Below are positions 32,760-43,763 of a DNA stretch of 47,564 nucleotides, piece by piece. Under the pieces are notes generated by a model, which saw nothing but the letters and a program-made list of their open reading frames with translations, was not told where the DNA came from and searched no databases. The DNA is taken from assembly GCA_012184525.1 (NCBI GenBank), contig WOFQ01000113.1, forward strand, positions 1-47,564, written 5' to 3'. The number at the start of each line of letters is the position of its first letter. The first letter of the stretch is position 1. The position numbers were made by a program, and so were the translations under genes. This DNA is from Xenoacremonium recifei. Its lineage: Eukaryota; Ascomycota; Sordariomycetes; Hypocreales; Nectriaceae.

Positions 32760-34275
32760 GCCTACACTGTGGTCAATGCAGCAAGATCTCATTGACGAGA
32801 ATCGATCATCAGATGATGATCAAACTCCAGCCTCTGCATCTGCATGCTGGGCTCGCAGCAAGAAAATTTGTGGCAAGGGCCTGAGCGTGAGAAAACAAGA
32901 AGCAAGCAGCCGGAAGAGGGCTTCTTCTAAGAACCCACGAGCCACGAATATATCTGGCTAGGGAACTAACTTTCGTATTAATAAGAACAAGGACCACACT
33001 TGCACGAACTGTAAGAAGAAAGTACTTCACGGAAAAGCCTGCTAGTTTGTCTGGCCAAGGGACTTACGGAACATGATCTCCAGCATGACAACTCCAGAGA
33101 ACTCCGCATGAACGAATCAAACCATATGCAAATCGAGAGTCCTTACTTGATCCTCGAAATCAGCGTCTCTAATGAGCAGCCGGTGAATAAGATGGGTGAC
33201 ATAGAGACATGTAGAGTTTCGCACAATAACATCTCCTGCCACGCGGGATGGCTGTTTGACATATGTAACGACAGGAGCCCCTTCATAGAACTGCAACCTG
33301 CAATCCGAACGGTCCTCATTGCGGGCTGTGGAAAGGTACTCCCATCAGGCAGAGGAACAATCAGGGTCTACTTCATAAACAAGTGGGGCGAGCAAGCCAC
33401 GATCAATCTCAAAGACACCCTGTACATTCCCGAGGGTCCAGTCAACATCATATCGAGACTCAAGCTGTATAAGAATGGCGACTGGATAGACGGCAAAGAC
33501 CTATACGACTCTATAAGAGACGTATTTGGTCACCTTCACGTAGGAAGGGACGGTCTTTACGTTAGCACTGGAGATACCGCTCTTAAAATCGAAGATATCT
33601 GCGGACCCCAACCGAAATCGCATAACCGCTCTATTTCGTTGAAGTGGTTCCTGGAAATCGACCTTTGGCACCGAAGACTCGGCCATATCAATGTATATTA
33701 GGTATCGCAGACGGCCAAAATAACAAATGGGATGTCCTGCGGCCGCCGTCACAACCACAAGCCTCTCACCTAACTGCCTTGTCTGTGACATCTCTACGGC
33801 CCTACGATGGTCCCCGCGCAACAAGCGAAAAGGAATCCACAGGGACGGGTTTCTCCATGTAGATACCTTCAAAGTTAACCCTTCGGGCATGAGAGGCGAA
33901 AGATGGGCAATAATTGCCACAGATGACAAACATCGAATGAAGTGGGCCTACATGTTCGCGAGGAAGGGAATGGCTTCTGAACTCCTAGGTCGGCTCATCT
34001 TGATGCTCTAGACCCATTACAGCATCCGGTTATTCAGACTCTTCAGCCACCTGTTCCTCTCCGAGCAAAGGGAGAAATGATAATCAATTATCTACCAAAG
34101 GAACTAGCCGCAATGGCTGAGATCAGTAAGACACCGATACGAACCTCGTCGGAGTGCAACCCTGGGCAGTTTCTGACTGATTGCCAACATCGTGTCATAG
34201 GTACGGTCCAACGGGGCTCTTCGAACCAACGACACGAGCACCTAGTGAGAGTATTTTCGGTAGCTTTTACTTAGA
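32760..34275 (+). pseudogene. degenerate Ty1/copia retrotransposon gag-pol
   Basis: A frame from 32776 ends at a TAG (32959) and continues into a CCHC-like zinc knuckle (CTNCKKKVLHGKAC), again followed by TAG where Trp would be usual. The frame 33108-33701 carries a protease-like part (GWLFDICNDRS) that lacks the catalytic DTGA stretch expected after WLFD, then the GAG-pre-integrase motif LWHRRLGHINVY. The integrase start (FLHVDTFKVNPSGMRGERW) lies in another frame, 33727-34011. Later sequence to about 34275 is mostly stops. No reverse transcriptase is found and no LTR pair was identified. Dead internal fragment. Confidence 0.72.
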
Positions 34276-34894
34276 CGATACGAGAAAATACCAGGACCAC
34301 GTAAACACGCTATTGTTTCAACGCTTTCCTGGATAGTGATAGTATGGGTCCCACTCACTGGGTCACGAAATTCGCAAAGTGAGGTGTGTCGTAACGACGA
34401 AGTTACAAGATGAGGGGAAAGAACGCCGCCTCAGCGGTAGGCAAGAAACCCCACAAGGTGTCCATTCAACCATATCTTCTTTAAAGATGGAATCTAGAAA
34501 TCGGTGCCCTCTAATTGTATATTGCAATTATGGTTTCAGGAGGAGGCAACATCCGTGGCTTAGCTTTCCTGAGAAGCTCGACCGGTCGGGCAGCTAGCTG
34601 GCGACTCCGCCACCCTCGTATCATTATTTGACGAGTAAGGAAAAGTGAGCGGGGTTAATGGTCAAGATTGGACGGAACAACATCTCTCGTATTCCACCCA
34701 GCCTTTTTGTAAGTCGACTCTTTCTCAGTAATATACTTATTTAGTATTGTGACATACGACCCTGTGAAGTAGATATAGTAGATTCATGACCTCTTCTTTA
34801 CATCCGCGTTGCCATACTTTATTTATCATTGTCCTCAAATACGGCAATCGGAAAGCTAGCTTTTTTTTTGGTTCTTTGGTAAACTACGTTACTT
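34276..34894. other. interval upstream of the DMT transporter
   Basis: No gene seen; frame 34379-34597 has no motif. Sequence becomes T-rich from about 34720 (T9 run at about 34861) just before the transporter ATG, as expected of a promoter. Confidence 0.4.
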
Positions 34895-36178
34895 ATGACG
34901 GGTTTAGCGAGCTTGGAGGAAGGTAAGGAGCCTTCTAGAACAGAGAGTTCCTTGGTCGTACCAGAGGGCCATTCTTGCGTTCATGCTTCCTTCTATATTT
35001 TGTAAGTATATTTCCAGCCAACCGCGATCAAGGACTTGGAATACTAAAAGGGAGCTTTCCCCCAGGAATTGGATGGTCTTTTCCAACTTGACCATACTAT
35101 TCAACAAATGGCTGATCGATACTGCTGGTTTCTGTAAGTTTGCTTCGTTTCAACCGTTTCCCGCCTTTCTTTTATACTTCTTTACTTTTCCAATTCATGG
35201 TGCTAATCTCTACCCAGGCTATCGTGAGTCCTCCCTTGTCCCCCCTTCGCTCTGTAAACCTTGAGCGCCCCGAAGATCTATTGTGAAGTGGCAAGGTATC
35301 ATCTGGCTCATCTTTGTCTAGCCGTCATCCTCACAACATGGCACCTGATCTTTGCTACTATCGCAACACAATTACTCGCTCGCACAACGAGCCTGCTCAA
35401 CTCGCGCCATAAGATCCCGAAGTCTTGTCGTTTTTACACACATACTATCCTCCCACTTGGGATCACCTACTCAGGTTCACTCATTTTTTCCAATCTTGTT
35501 TATCTCCATCTTTCAGTACCCTTTATCCAAATTCTCAAATCACCTAGTCCTGTCGTGACTCTACTTACGTCTTGGATTTGGGGCATTTCACAACCCAGTA
35601 TCACCACCCTCGTCAATGTGCTAATCATCGTCTGCGGAGTTATCGCTGCAAGTGCTGGCGGAATAGAATCCTCGTTAGTCGGCCTCTTTTTCCAGATGTC
35701 CGGTATCATCTGCGAGGCTGTTCGTCTAGTTATAATACAAGTCATGCTTAGCGCCGAAGGGTTACATATGGATTCACTAGTCGGATTGTACTACTTCGCT
35801 CCTGCATGCACCTTCATTAACATCCTCGTTGCTATATTCAGTGAGGGCCAAATATTCCAATGGGAAGATGTTACTAAGGCCGGCTATGGAACGCTATTTG
35901 CAAATGGCTTAGTGGCATTTCTACTGAATGTGACGAGCGTCTTACTTGTGAGTTTCAGTTTCTAAACTCTCTTCATTTATTTATTAATTTTCTAGATTGG
36001 GAAAACCTCTGGCCTTACTATAGTCCTTGCTAGCATCTTAAAGGGAATTATTCTTATGGGTGGTTCAATTCTGCTTTGGGGAACGAAAATCTCTATCCTT
36101 CAGGGTTGTAGTTGTACCATTGCTCTCATTGGTCTTGCACTCTACTCTGTTGACTCTAGCCGAGCCAACAAACTTTAG
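34895..36178 (+). CDS. DMT-superfamily transporter (triose-phosphate/nucleotide-sugar type) with a 6-nt microexon
   Basis: Multi-span membrane protein of the TPT/SLC35E-like fungal group, likely in the Golgi or ER and exchanging a sugar-phosphate or nucleotide sugar. The model has five exons: 34895-35001, 35066-35133, 35218-35223, 35322-35947 and 35996-36178, joining in frame to 329 residues. The start MTGLASLEEGKEPSRTESS and the segment ASFYILNWMVFSNLTILFNK match the family. The third exon is only GCTATC; it is needed to restore the conserved FCYPVILTTWHL, and both flanking introns have proper GT-AG ends. Later motifs are HLSVPFIQILKSPSPV, QMSGIICEAVRLVIIQ, LYYFAPAC and IGKTSGLTIVLASILKG. 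Intact despite transposon wrecks on both sides. Substrate unknown. Confidence 0.88.
35218..35223 (+). other. 6-nt microexon (GCTATC)
   Basis: Preceded by CTACCCAG and followed by GTGAGT. With one base from exon 2 (TTC T|GC) and two from exon 4 (C|CC) it encodes Cys-Tyr and part of Pro, restoring the family motif GF-x-YPVILTTWH. Skipping it loses two codons in frame. Confidence 0.75.
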
Positions 36179-36393
36179 CACGGCCGCAACCTCTTGATGT
36201 TTCGAAGAACAATTCAAGTTGAGGCAAATTATCCCACAAGAATATTATGGCTGCTTGCGAACTACAATTTCCTCGTATCTCTTGAGTCGTATATCTATAA
36301 AGCCGTGCTAAGGAACGCCGTATCCCGTATCCATCACTCGAAGTTCTAAGGTACCTAGGCCTGGGCCGCGAGGAGCAGTGCGCGCAGGACAAC

Positions 36394-38274
36394 TTGTCAG
36401 ATGCCAGCTTGAGGCCTAACGCAGTCGAAAGAGTCCCAAATCCATCAGTCTCGGGCGACCCAGCTCCGTCGGTTGATGCCCTTTTTGCTAGGGTCAACAA
36501 TTTTGCGAAGGCCCGTGGCTTCGGTGTTATTAAGGCTCATGGCATGATTCGACGTGGACAGCGAAGTCGATATGTCTTCCAATGCGATCTGTACGGGACT
36601 CCACGGCCAGGAAGGGGTGCTGGCCTTTGGAAACGAAAGTCTCCAAAGTCGGGGTGCCTATGGAGGATCATTGCCGAGGCCCTGCCAGAAAACGGTTTCC
36701 AGTGGACTCTGCGGCACTTCCCAGATGCAGAACACCACCACCACAATCATAGCCCAGTACCGATGCCGCCGCTCACCCAGTTCATCGACGACTTACTAGC
36801 CCTGTGGAGGCGACTATCCAGTCTTCCAGTTGACGATTTGTGCACGGGATATTGGTGGTATAGTCCGAAATCCCTTCCCAGATTCAGTTTACACCAAGAG
36901 AGATATCTACAATGCCAGAGCTCGGGTTAACAGAGAGAATCCAGGTGGCTACAGCTCTACGGCTGCATTGAACAAGCTGTTCGACGACAAGGAGATTCCT
37001 TATGTTGCCGAGTGGGCGAAGGACGAACCTGATCACCTGGTGGGGTTGGGTTGGACGTTCCCTAACTGTATCTAGATGTGGAGGCGTTCCCCCGATGTCG
37101 TCAGCTTCGAAAACACGTATAACACGACCCGCTTCAGCTGCCAGTCTTCTAAATTACGGGCCAAACCTGCTTGGGTACTTTCTTCAATGCCGCATTCGGG
37201 TTGATCGACAGCGAGAGGCTTAAAGGGTTCCAGTTCTTCATAAACGGTGTACGCGCGCTCCTCGACCGATACAGCATCCGGACTCCCGATGTTGTCATTA
37301 CCGACTTTTACGACCAGATGAAGAAGGCACTGGGGGTTGAATTTTAAGATGCCCAGGAGCAGCTTTGAATCCACTGTATCAACTCCAATGTAATGCTGCA
37401 GTCCAAACGGAAGTGGGTGTACACCACGAGGGACAGCAGGACCGGCGAAGAGAGCAGTTCGGATGAGCCCGACGCTGCCCTCAACAAGCGTGATCGACAG
37501 GCAGTACGGGCATCCGGAAGACAAGAAGAGCCGATCACCCACGATTACCACGGAGTGCTTATGCTATGGAGGCTAGTGGTGTTTGCCGAGACGGAAAAGG
37601 ATCATGAGAAGGCCTGGGAATGCCTATGTACGCAATTCAGTGACCAGAGAGCAATCCTTGCGCATCTATACGCTACGTACATGCATGTGAGGGTGCAGTG
37701 GGCCCGTTGCTTCATCCAGAATTACCGCAACTTTGGCATTCGAGTGACCTCCGGTACAGAGGCTAGCAACAACAATATCAGGAGCTATCTCCTAAACGGC
37801 ATGAGTCATTTGTATCAGCTTGTCGAGGCAGTTCAAGGGATGCTGGAAGACCAAGAAAGGGAGTTTCGTCAAGCTTATGCACAGGACGAGGTGTTAACGG
37901 CGCGAGAACACGTTGAGCGCAGCTCAGAGTATTTGGGCTAGCTCCCTAGGATGGTGTCTCAGAAGGCACTTTCTTTGATTACCAGGGAGCAGCGCAAGGC
38001 ATTAAAAGGTATTCCCACTGCGGAAAATCTGTGGCCGGATGCTATAGCATGGTGTAACGACGAATGCACCGTGGCTATCGAGCTTGGCATCCCCGCAACG
38101 CCTCTGACCAGGTGGGATATCCATCCACGGTAGCATCTACGAGAGCCTGTGAGCGAAGACGTACATCGCCGGATCCCAAATCCCAAGATCGCTACCAATC
38201 TTCGTGGACGGCCAAAAAATAATCCCCAGTCCATACCAACGAGTATGGCAGCTGGCGCCAGCGGTCAGATTTGA
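36394..38274 (+). pseudogene. degenerate Mutator-like (MULE) transposase
   Basis: The N-terminal frame (36394-36930) has a FAR1/WRKY-GCM1-like DNA-binding part: FAKARGFGVIKAHG, RYVFQCDLYG, SGCLWRIIAEA and a His-rich end. In another frame LVGLGWTFPN is followed by TAG (37074-37076) and MWRRSPDVVSFENTYNT, the first catalytic region of MULE transposases. A third part reads VVITDFYDQMKKALGVEF, and 37393-37938 contains TEASNNNIRSYLLNGMSH. The tail after a TAG at about 37939 continues to 38274 with an AT-hook-like LRGRPKNNP. At least two frame changes and several stops; dead. Similar in style to Hop-type elements of Fusarium, but the family is not proven. Confidence 0.78.
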
Positions 38275-39130
38275 AACCACCATGATTCAGAGAGTCAGCC
38301 TCAAAGCAGTCTGCCAAAGCACCGTGGCCAATCACCTGAAAGGCGAGACCAGACGAGTCCGGCCTGCTTCATAGGCCAGGCCACGGGCCAGGCCACCCAG
38401 GCACAAAATAGTCAGTCAAGCCAGGAAAAGACATTACATCTTGAGTCCGGGAGAACTACAGGAACACGGGCAAGTGAGCGCAGGATTCAACCCACTATCT
38501 GAAGACAGCGGTCTCGATGGGAGCTATCGAGCGATGAGACAATGCTTTCTCTCTAAGCGATATCTATAGCAGTTAAGGCTGCTACACGGGCTCTAAGCAA
38601 ATGCAGCAGATGCTATACGGTCGGCCATACAATGACGTCTAAGACGTGCCCGTTGAGGTACTCGGAGCAATCAGATTTTGCTTCGGAGCCAATGTCAAGA
38701 CTGATGGCCGCGCGAAATAACTACAAGAATGCCAGAGGATGGAACTGTTTGTCTCCTACTTTTTCAGTCGCAAGGCTAGATAAGCCAGAATCCGATACCC
38801 AACGATAATGCCAATCAAAATATCAATCCCCGTTCCTTCAAGACCTGTTTCAATATTGAAAGACTTGAGAACATCGGTGCCTGAAATCTTGCCCTCGGAA
38901 TTCAGGTCACCTGCATACATACACTGAAACCCACCGCCTGCTGTTGACGCCAGATAGCCCTGTAAGGATCACTCACCTAACTATCCTCCTACCAACTACC
39001 CTAAATCAACCATTTTCAATTCACTCAATCAATTGAAACTCAAAATGGGTTGATGATTATGTAGGTCGAGCTCGATGTTGATTGACGTTGAGTTGACGTT
39101 GATCGTCGATCCATTCAATATGTTGAATAG
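38275..39130. other. inter-transposon spacer with short repeats
   Basis: No gene. The unit GGCCAGGCCAC is duplicated at about 38374-38398. At 39072-39130 a GTTGA-rich stretch repeats TTGACGTTGA-like words several times, perhaps subterminal repeats of the DDE element that follows. Confidence 0.45.
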
Positions 39131-39159
39131 TGTTGAGCTGAGCACACCCTTGCATCAAG

Positions 39160-41043
39160 GCTGTCGACAAAGCCCGCAAAGCCTTCGAATTCGGGGATGT
39201 ATCAACCGTAAGGACTTTCTTCTAAAGCCTCTAAGACACCGTCGTCACACATGATATTGGTCCATCAGAGCTATGGAACGAAGATGAGTGTGGAATTCGA
39301 ATTGGCTGCCTTCGGGAGCGTGTGGAGGCCCTCATCGTTAGGACGGTGAGGGTATCACGACCACAGGTTGTTGATCCTGCTAATCGTGAAAGTTCAACAC
39401 TTCTAGCAGCTGGAAACGCAATTGGTGATACGATTTCCCCTTGGGCTATCTTCAAAGTGCTTCCTTCAGCTGACTTTGCTGAGATTGAGGGAGACATGGA
39501 GCTACGCTTTGCTCAGCCGGACACCGGCTTCAGTAGTGCTTCAATTTCTTGCGAATGACTTCAACAATTCAATAAGCAGTCATGGGCATGTCCAGCAAAG
39601 GCACAGAAGCTTGATGTTTCTCTAAAGGACTAGTTTGGCTGCGATGAGCAGCTCATGGATAATGGCATCAAAGTGGCGGTTCCCCCAAGCCACGGGAGGG
39701 CCCAAGGCGACAAGATCTGGCGATGTCTTGTTATTGACGGCTTCACAGGGCATACAGGGCTTCATTTCATTGCCTATTGTATCAAATTCGACATCCTCAT
39801 CATTAATTTGCCGCCTCATTCAACACATATCCTGCAGCACCTCGACGTTGGGGTCTTCAAGTCAGTCAAAAATGCACATCAAAGGGCCTTACGAGCCTCA
39901 ATTCGAGAGGGGCACCTTGCATTTACACGCCTCATGTTTGCAAAGGCGCTCAAAGGCATCCTTGGCGAGGGCCTCACACGGCATAATATAATGTCAGGCT
40001 TTGAAAAGAGTGGAATATGGCCGGTCTCTGAGAAGTCGGCAATGCAGTATATTCTTGCACAACAAGAGAGATCTCACCAGAAGACAAACCCAAAGTATAA
40101 GGAGCTTTTACTAGGCGATATGCGCTTTATTGAAGCTGCCAACACAATGGAACACACTTCTGAGCGATACCAACACTTGCTGAGCTCGCCGACCCGTGCC
40201 AACCTTCAGGAGGCAGCGAAGGTGGTGTATGAAGCTGAGCTCATGCACACCAACCGTTAGAGCTTCCAACGCGACTATCATAGGCGCCTTGAGCAATATA
40301 GCAAGAGGCGACGCCGTGGTAAAACCTTCAAGCCGTCAGCTGGATTGAATTGTATCTCACTGGGTGAGATTACGGTCCTACAACAACAAGACGAGAAGCG
40401 CGAGGCGGAGAAGGCACAACGCCAATAGCTTCGAATGACACGCAGCCTTATTGTTCAGAAGATGAAGACTCTTGAAGACCAGTGGCGTGAGGGCCGTGAT
40501 ATCCAAGTCAACGGCAAGATGAGGCGGATGACGAAGAAGGAGTGGCTTCGTTACAATGGGCATGAAGACCAGTATATCGAGCTTGAAGCTAACCGTAAGA
40601 GCCTTGTCGAGCAGCTCAACCACAAGCAACTATTCTTCTATGACACGCAACCACACTCAAAACGTCAGAAGGAAGCTATTCGTACAGCTCAACGAGCCTC
40701 AAAGCCGTTGAACGCAATTGAATGGTACAACACCATCCCGTTTGATGACGATGCCAGCGGCCGGTATACTGGCCCCAACCTCTTTGAAGATCAGGACGAT
40801 GCGAGCGGCCTGGATGATGAAGACGACCTCAACACCATCAAATATGATGATGATGGTGAAATTGAACTAATTACTGTCTCACAGCTGCCCTCACGGCCGC
40901 CGCAGTCGGTCCCTTCATGGGAGAGGTCATCACCACCGGTGGCCGCAACATCCGCAACACCGTGTCCACCACGGCAGTCGCGATACCGCCAATTCATGAG
41001 CCTCGCCAGGGTCTATAGGGAGTCAAGGACTAATAGAGATTAA
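39160..41043 (+). pseudogene. DDE transposase (Tc1/pogo superfamily), single frame with nonsense mutations
   Basis: One frame can be followed through from about 39160 to 41043, interrupted only by stops at 39223, 39232, 39556, 39631, 40258 and 40426. The first catalytic acid is in WNEDECGIRIG, the second in CLVIDGFTGHTG and the third in ILQHLDVGVFKSVK. The end GLTRHNIMSGFEKSGIWPVS is typical. The C-terminal extension is basic, then acidic (DDDASG repeats). The stop at 39631 sits where KDWFG would be expected, so TGG became TAG; 39556 is likewise probably a Trp. The N-terminal DNA-binding half is not visible, so the element is 5'-truncated. Damage is mostly by transitions, not by indels. Confidence 0.78.
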
Positions 41044-41977
41044 TTTTTCATATGAATTGAGTGTGTAGGTTATCTGAAATGGTCTCTCAAAGCTGTCGAT
41101 TAGGCTGCCTATTTCCATTGATTAGGCAGCCCTGACAGCTGATGGCAACGAGCTAGTAAGCTGACCGTCTTCTCCAGCCCTTATTAATACGGCACCATCA
41201 TAAAAAGTATAAATAGACAGTCATGAAAAGTGAGAAAAACTCGATATTGGTGATTTTAGGTGTCTCAAAAGATCCAAAAGCTGTCCGGCGGCTAGCTCCT
41301 TGTCTGAGGGTTTTTTCACCAACTAAGGGGCCTGCCCCTTAGTTGGGCTGCGTGTTGACCCACCCAAGGCCGACGGGTATTAGCCAGATCGGGCTCAGTC
41401 TCAGCCTTGCTGCCGCGCATGATCAAGTATCGTGCACGCTTCTGGTGCACTCTCGTTGTCTGATGTCTTCTGAGTGAGGAAGTCATACAGCCCAGCCCCT
41501 TCGATTTCCTGTTATTCGGGCCAAGCATCCCTCTTCTATCTAACCACCATGCTTCGGCAACCTCGACGGTGGTGTCATGCGAACGATCGCCAATCAAGTT
41601 CCCACCGAGAAAACAGGGGGGCGAGTACCTGATCACCCGATTGGAAGGGGCAACATCAGAAGCAGCACCTCCCTCATTTACGAAGGGCAGCGTCAGCCCA
41701 CGTTCTAAAGTCTCAAATCTCGCTCCTTAGTAACAGTAAGCTCACAGCTTTTTAGCAATCATTGCCTCGCCTACCTTGTGTCTCGCAAGTTCGGCTTTGT
41801 GTGCATCCGGTCTCCGGGCACATGGCAGGCTCCCGATATAAATACAACCCCATGCCATTCTATCCCTTCGGATGCACCACTGCGACTTACCGCTCGCTCC
41901 ACTCCCATAAGTCACGAGTGCCCCAACACAGAAGAAGGCAAAGACATATCAACACAACTTCGGGGTAGGGCCAAGCG
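41044..41977. other. interval after the DDE element, with hairpin
   Basis: No gene supported; frames at 41316-41636 (minus) and 41762-41968 (plus) lack motifs. It contains the perfect palindrome at 41319-41346 and, just before the histone deacetylase remnant, a TATAAATA box at about 41837. Confidence 0.4.
41319..41346. repeat. perfect 12-bp inverted repeat (hairpin)
   Basis: CCAACTAAGGGG, four-base loop CCTG, then CCCCTTAGTTGG. It follows a T6 run and lies about 280 bases after the DDE transposase frame. It could be a fold-back end of the element or two abutting termini. Confidence 0.6.
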
Positions 41978-42999
41978 ATGTGTCTCACCGAGTCTTATAC
42001 GGAAAAACATCCTCCGCTCTACCAGGAAATCAACAACTGCAGTTCAAGGCGTGTCGCTTACTGCCATGACCCTAACATCGGCATTTACGCTTATGGCACC
42101 GGCCATCCAATGAAGCCAACGCGAATGCGGCTCACCCATAGTCTGCTAATGGATTATGGAGTATACAATCGTCTCGAAATTTTCGTGGGTGATGTTAACC
42201 TTGATTCAGATCACACAACTGCGAACAAAGCTAATATGCAGCATCTACATAGCGAGCAAAGCCCGCTACCTTCACCTAAATGACGCAATTTCATACTGAT
42301 GAGTATATCAACTTTCTGGAAAAGGTGACGCCGGAGAGCGTATCCTTCTTTCCGCATGAACAGCTCAGGTATAATATTGGAGATGATAATCCTATTTTTG
42401 ATGGTCTTTTCGAATTTTGCGGCATCGGTGCGGGAGGTAGTATTGAGGGTGCAGCTAAGTTGAACCGGGATCAATGCGAAATTGCTGTCAATTAGGCTGG
42501 CGGCTTACATCATGCCAAGAAAGGAGAGGCCAGCGGGTTTTGCTATGTCAACGGTGTGTATGTCCCTTATCCGCCTCAAGTTTTGACTGACACGCAGGCT
42601 ATAACTGATGATTACGCTGTAGACATCGTCCTCGCAATCATAGAACTTCTACGTTTCAAGAAGCGAGTTGTCTATATCGATATTGATGTGCACCATGGTG
42701 ATGGCGTAGAGGAGGCCTTCTACATGACCGACCGTGTTCTCACAGTATCCTTTCACAAGTACGGGGGGTTCTTCCCTGGTACTGGAGAACTTCATGACAT
42801 TGGCATTGGCTCTGGCAAGCACTATGCTATCAATGTCCCTCTTCGAGATGGTATGGATGATACTACATTTCGGGGCATTTTCGATCCTGTCATCGAGGCA
42901 GCTGAAACACATCATTGGTTGCCACTAATACGCTTGACGCCCGATCTTTGTGGTGTAACAGTTACATGCATGCCTTCGTACTTTATTAACTATTGCTAA
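41978..42999 (+). pseudogene. truncated class I (RPD3-like) histone deacetylase pseudogene
   Basis: Three exon-like blocks (41978-42184, 42253-42553, 42623-42999) align in order with the N-terminal half of RPD3-type deacetylases: GHPMKPTRMRLTHSLLMDYG, MTQFHTDEYINFLEKVTP, FEFCGIGAGGSIEGAAKLN, AGGLHHAKKGEASGFCYVN and RVVYIDIDVHHGDGVEEAFY. Intron positions still carry GT and AG. Two in-frame stops break it: TAA at 42277 and TAG at 42493, the latter exactly where the Trp before AGGLHH should be (TGG to TAG). Homology ends abruptly after FDPVIEAAETHH. The second metal-binding Asp and the catalytic Tyr regions are absent. A duplicated, mutated and truncated copy; no active enzyme is expected. Confidence 0.85.
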
Positions 43000-43256
43000 C
43001 TTATTTTCCCTTGCTTTGTAGCCTGATTTTCCATTTTGTATAAGTTTTGAGGTTTGATTGCTATGTAGCAGTAACTGGTCCTAATCGCCTCTGAATAGCA
43101 ATCTTAGGAACTCTGGATGTTATACTTGAGTCTTGTTGGGAATAAATGATCGAGGTTCATATATGATTAAGTAGTCAAGCTTGGGATAAAGAGGAGATTC
43201 AACTAGATATTCTCCCAATTATAGTCAAACGATTATCACAGATCATTGCATTATCT

Positions 43257-43763
43257 TCACATCCTTCCCTCAACAGCCCTGTTGCCTTCCTTGTGATCAC
43301 TACATCTCCAGCACAGGTACCTGGTTATTCCAGCGAGGCTCCCAAGTCCCATGCCCCCAACCACATGCCGAAGTCCTGCCCCTTTGATTGATCCCAGAAC
43401 GCCCCCAATGATCATGCCTGTGTAGGTCCAATCGTCTGTCACAATTTGTCCCTGGTCTTCCATCAACCGCCAACTTCTATCCTTCCACTCGATATCATCC
43501 TTTCCATACATTCGTGATGTTGCCAGAAGCACCCCTACCCCCACAGCCGCAGCGGTGGCTCTTCCTAAAGCATGAGCGAGCTTGAAGACGAAAGGCTTTT
43601 CGATCCTGGGACCGAGCTTACTGACGAAGTGGCGTACCGCCACGATGCCGCTAGCGAGGGCAACATTCAAGGTGATAGCTCGAGTGACAACATGGGTTGT
43701 GAGAATTGTTTCTGGGAGGCGCCGGTTCTCTGCGTAACTTGCGTGGGGGAAGTATCGTGACAT
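43257..43763 (-). CDS. small glycine-rich membrane protein of unknown function
   Basis: An uninterrupted 168-residue frame with a good ATG. It has about four hydrophobic segments: ITLNVALASGIVAVRHFV, LGRATAAAVGVGVLLAT, GMIIGGVLGSIKGAGL and VVGGMGLGSLAGITRYL. The glycine-zipper pattern of the last two resembles Tim17/complex-I-accessory (NDUFA11-like) proteins, which span the inner mitochondrial membrane, but similarity is only in style. The charged loop YGKDDIEWKDRSWRLMEDQG separates the halves. No neighbour gives a functional clue: it lies between the deacetylase pseudogene and oxygenase copy C. Confidence 0.6.
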   Translation of the reverse strand: MSRYFPHASYAENRRLPETILTTHVVTRAITLNVALASGIVAVRHFVSKLGPRIEKPFVFKLAHALGRATAAAVGVGVLLATSRMYGKDDIEWKDRSWRLMEDQGQIVTDDWTYTGMIIGGVLGSIKGAGLRHVVGGMGLGSLAGITRYLCWRCSDHKEGNRAVEGRM

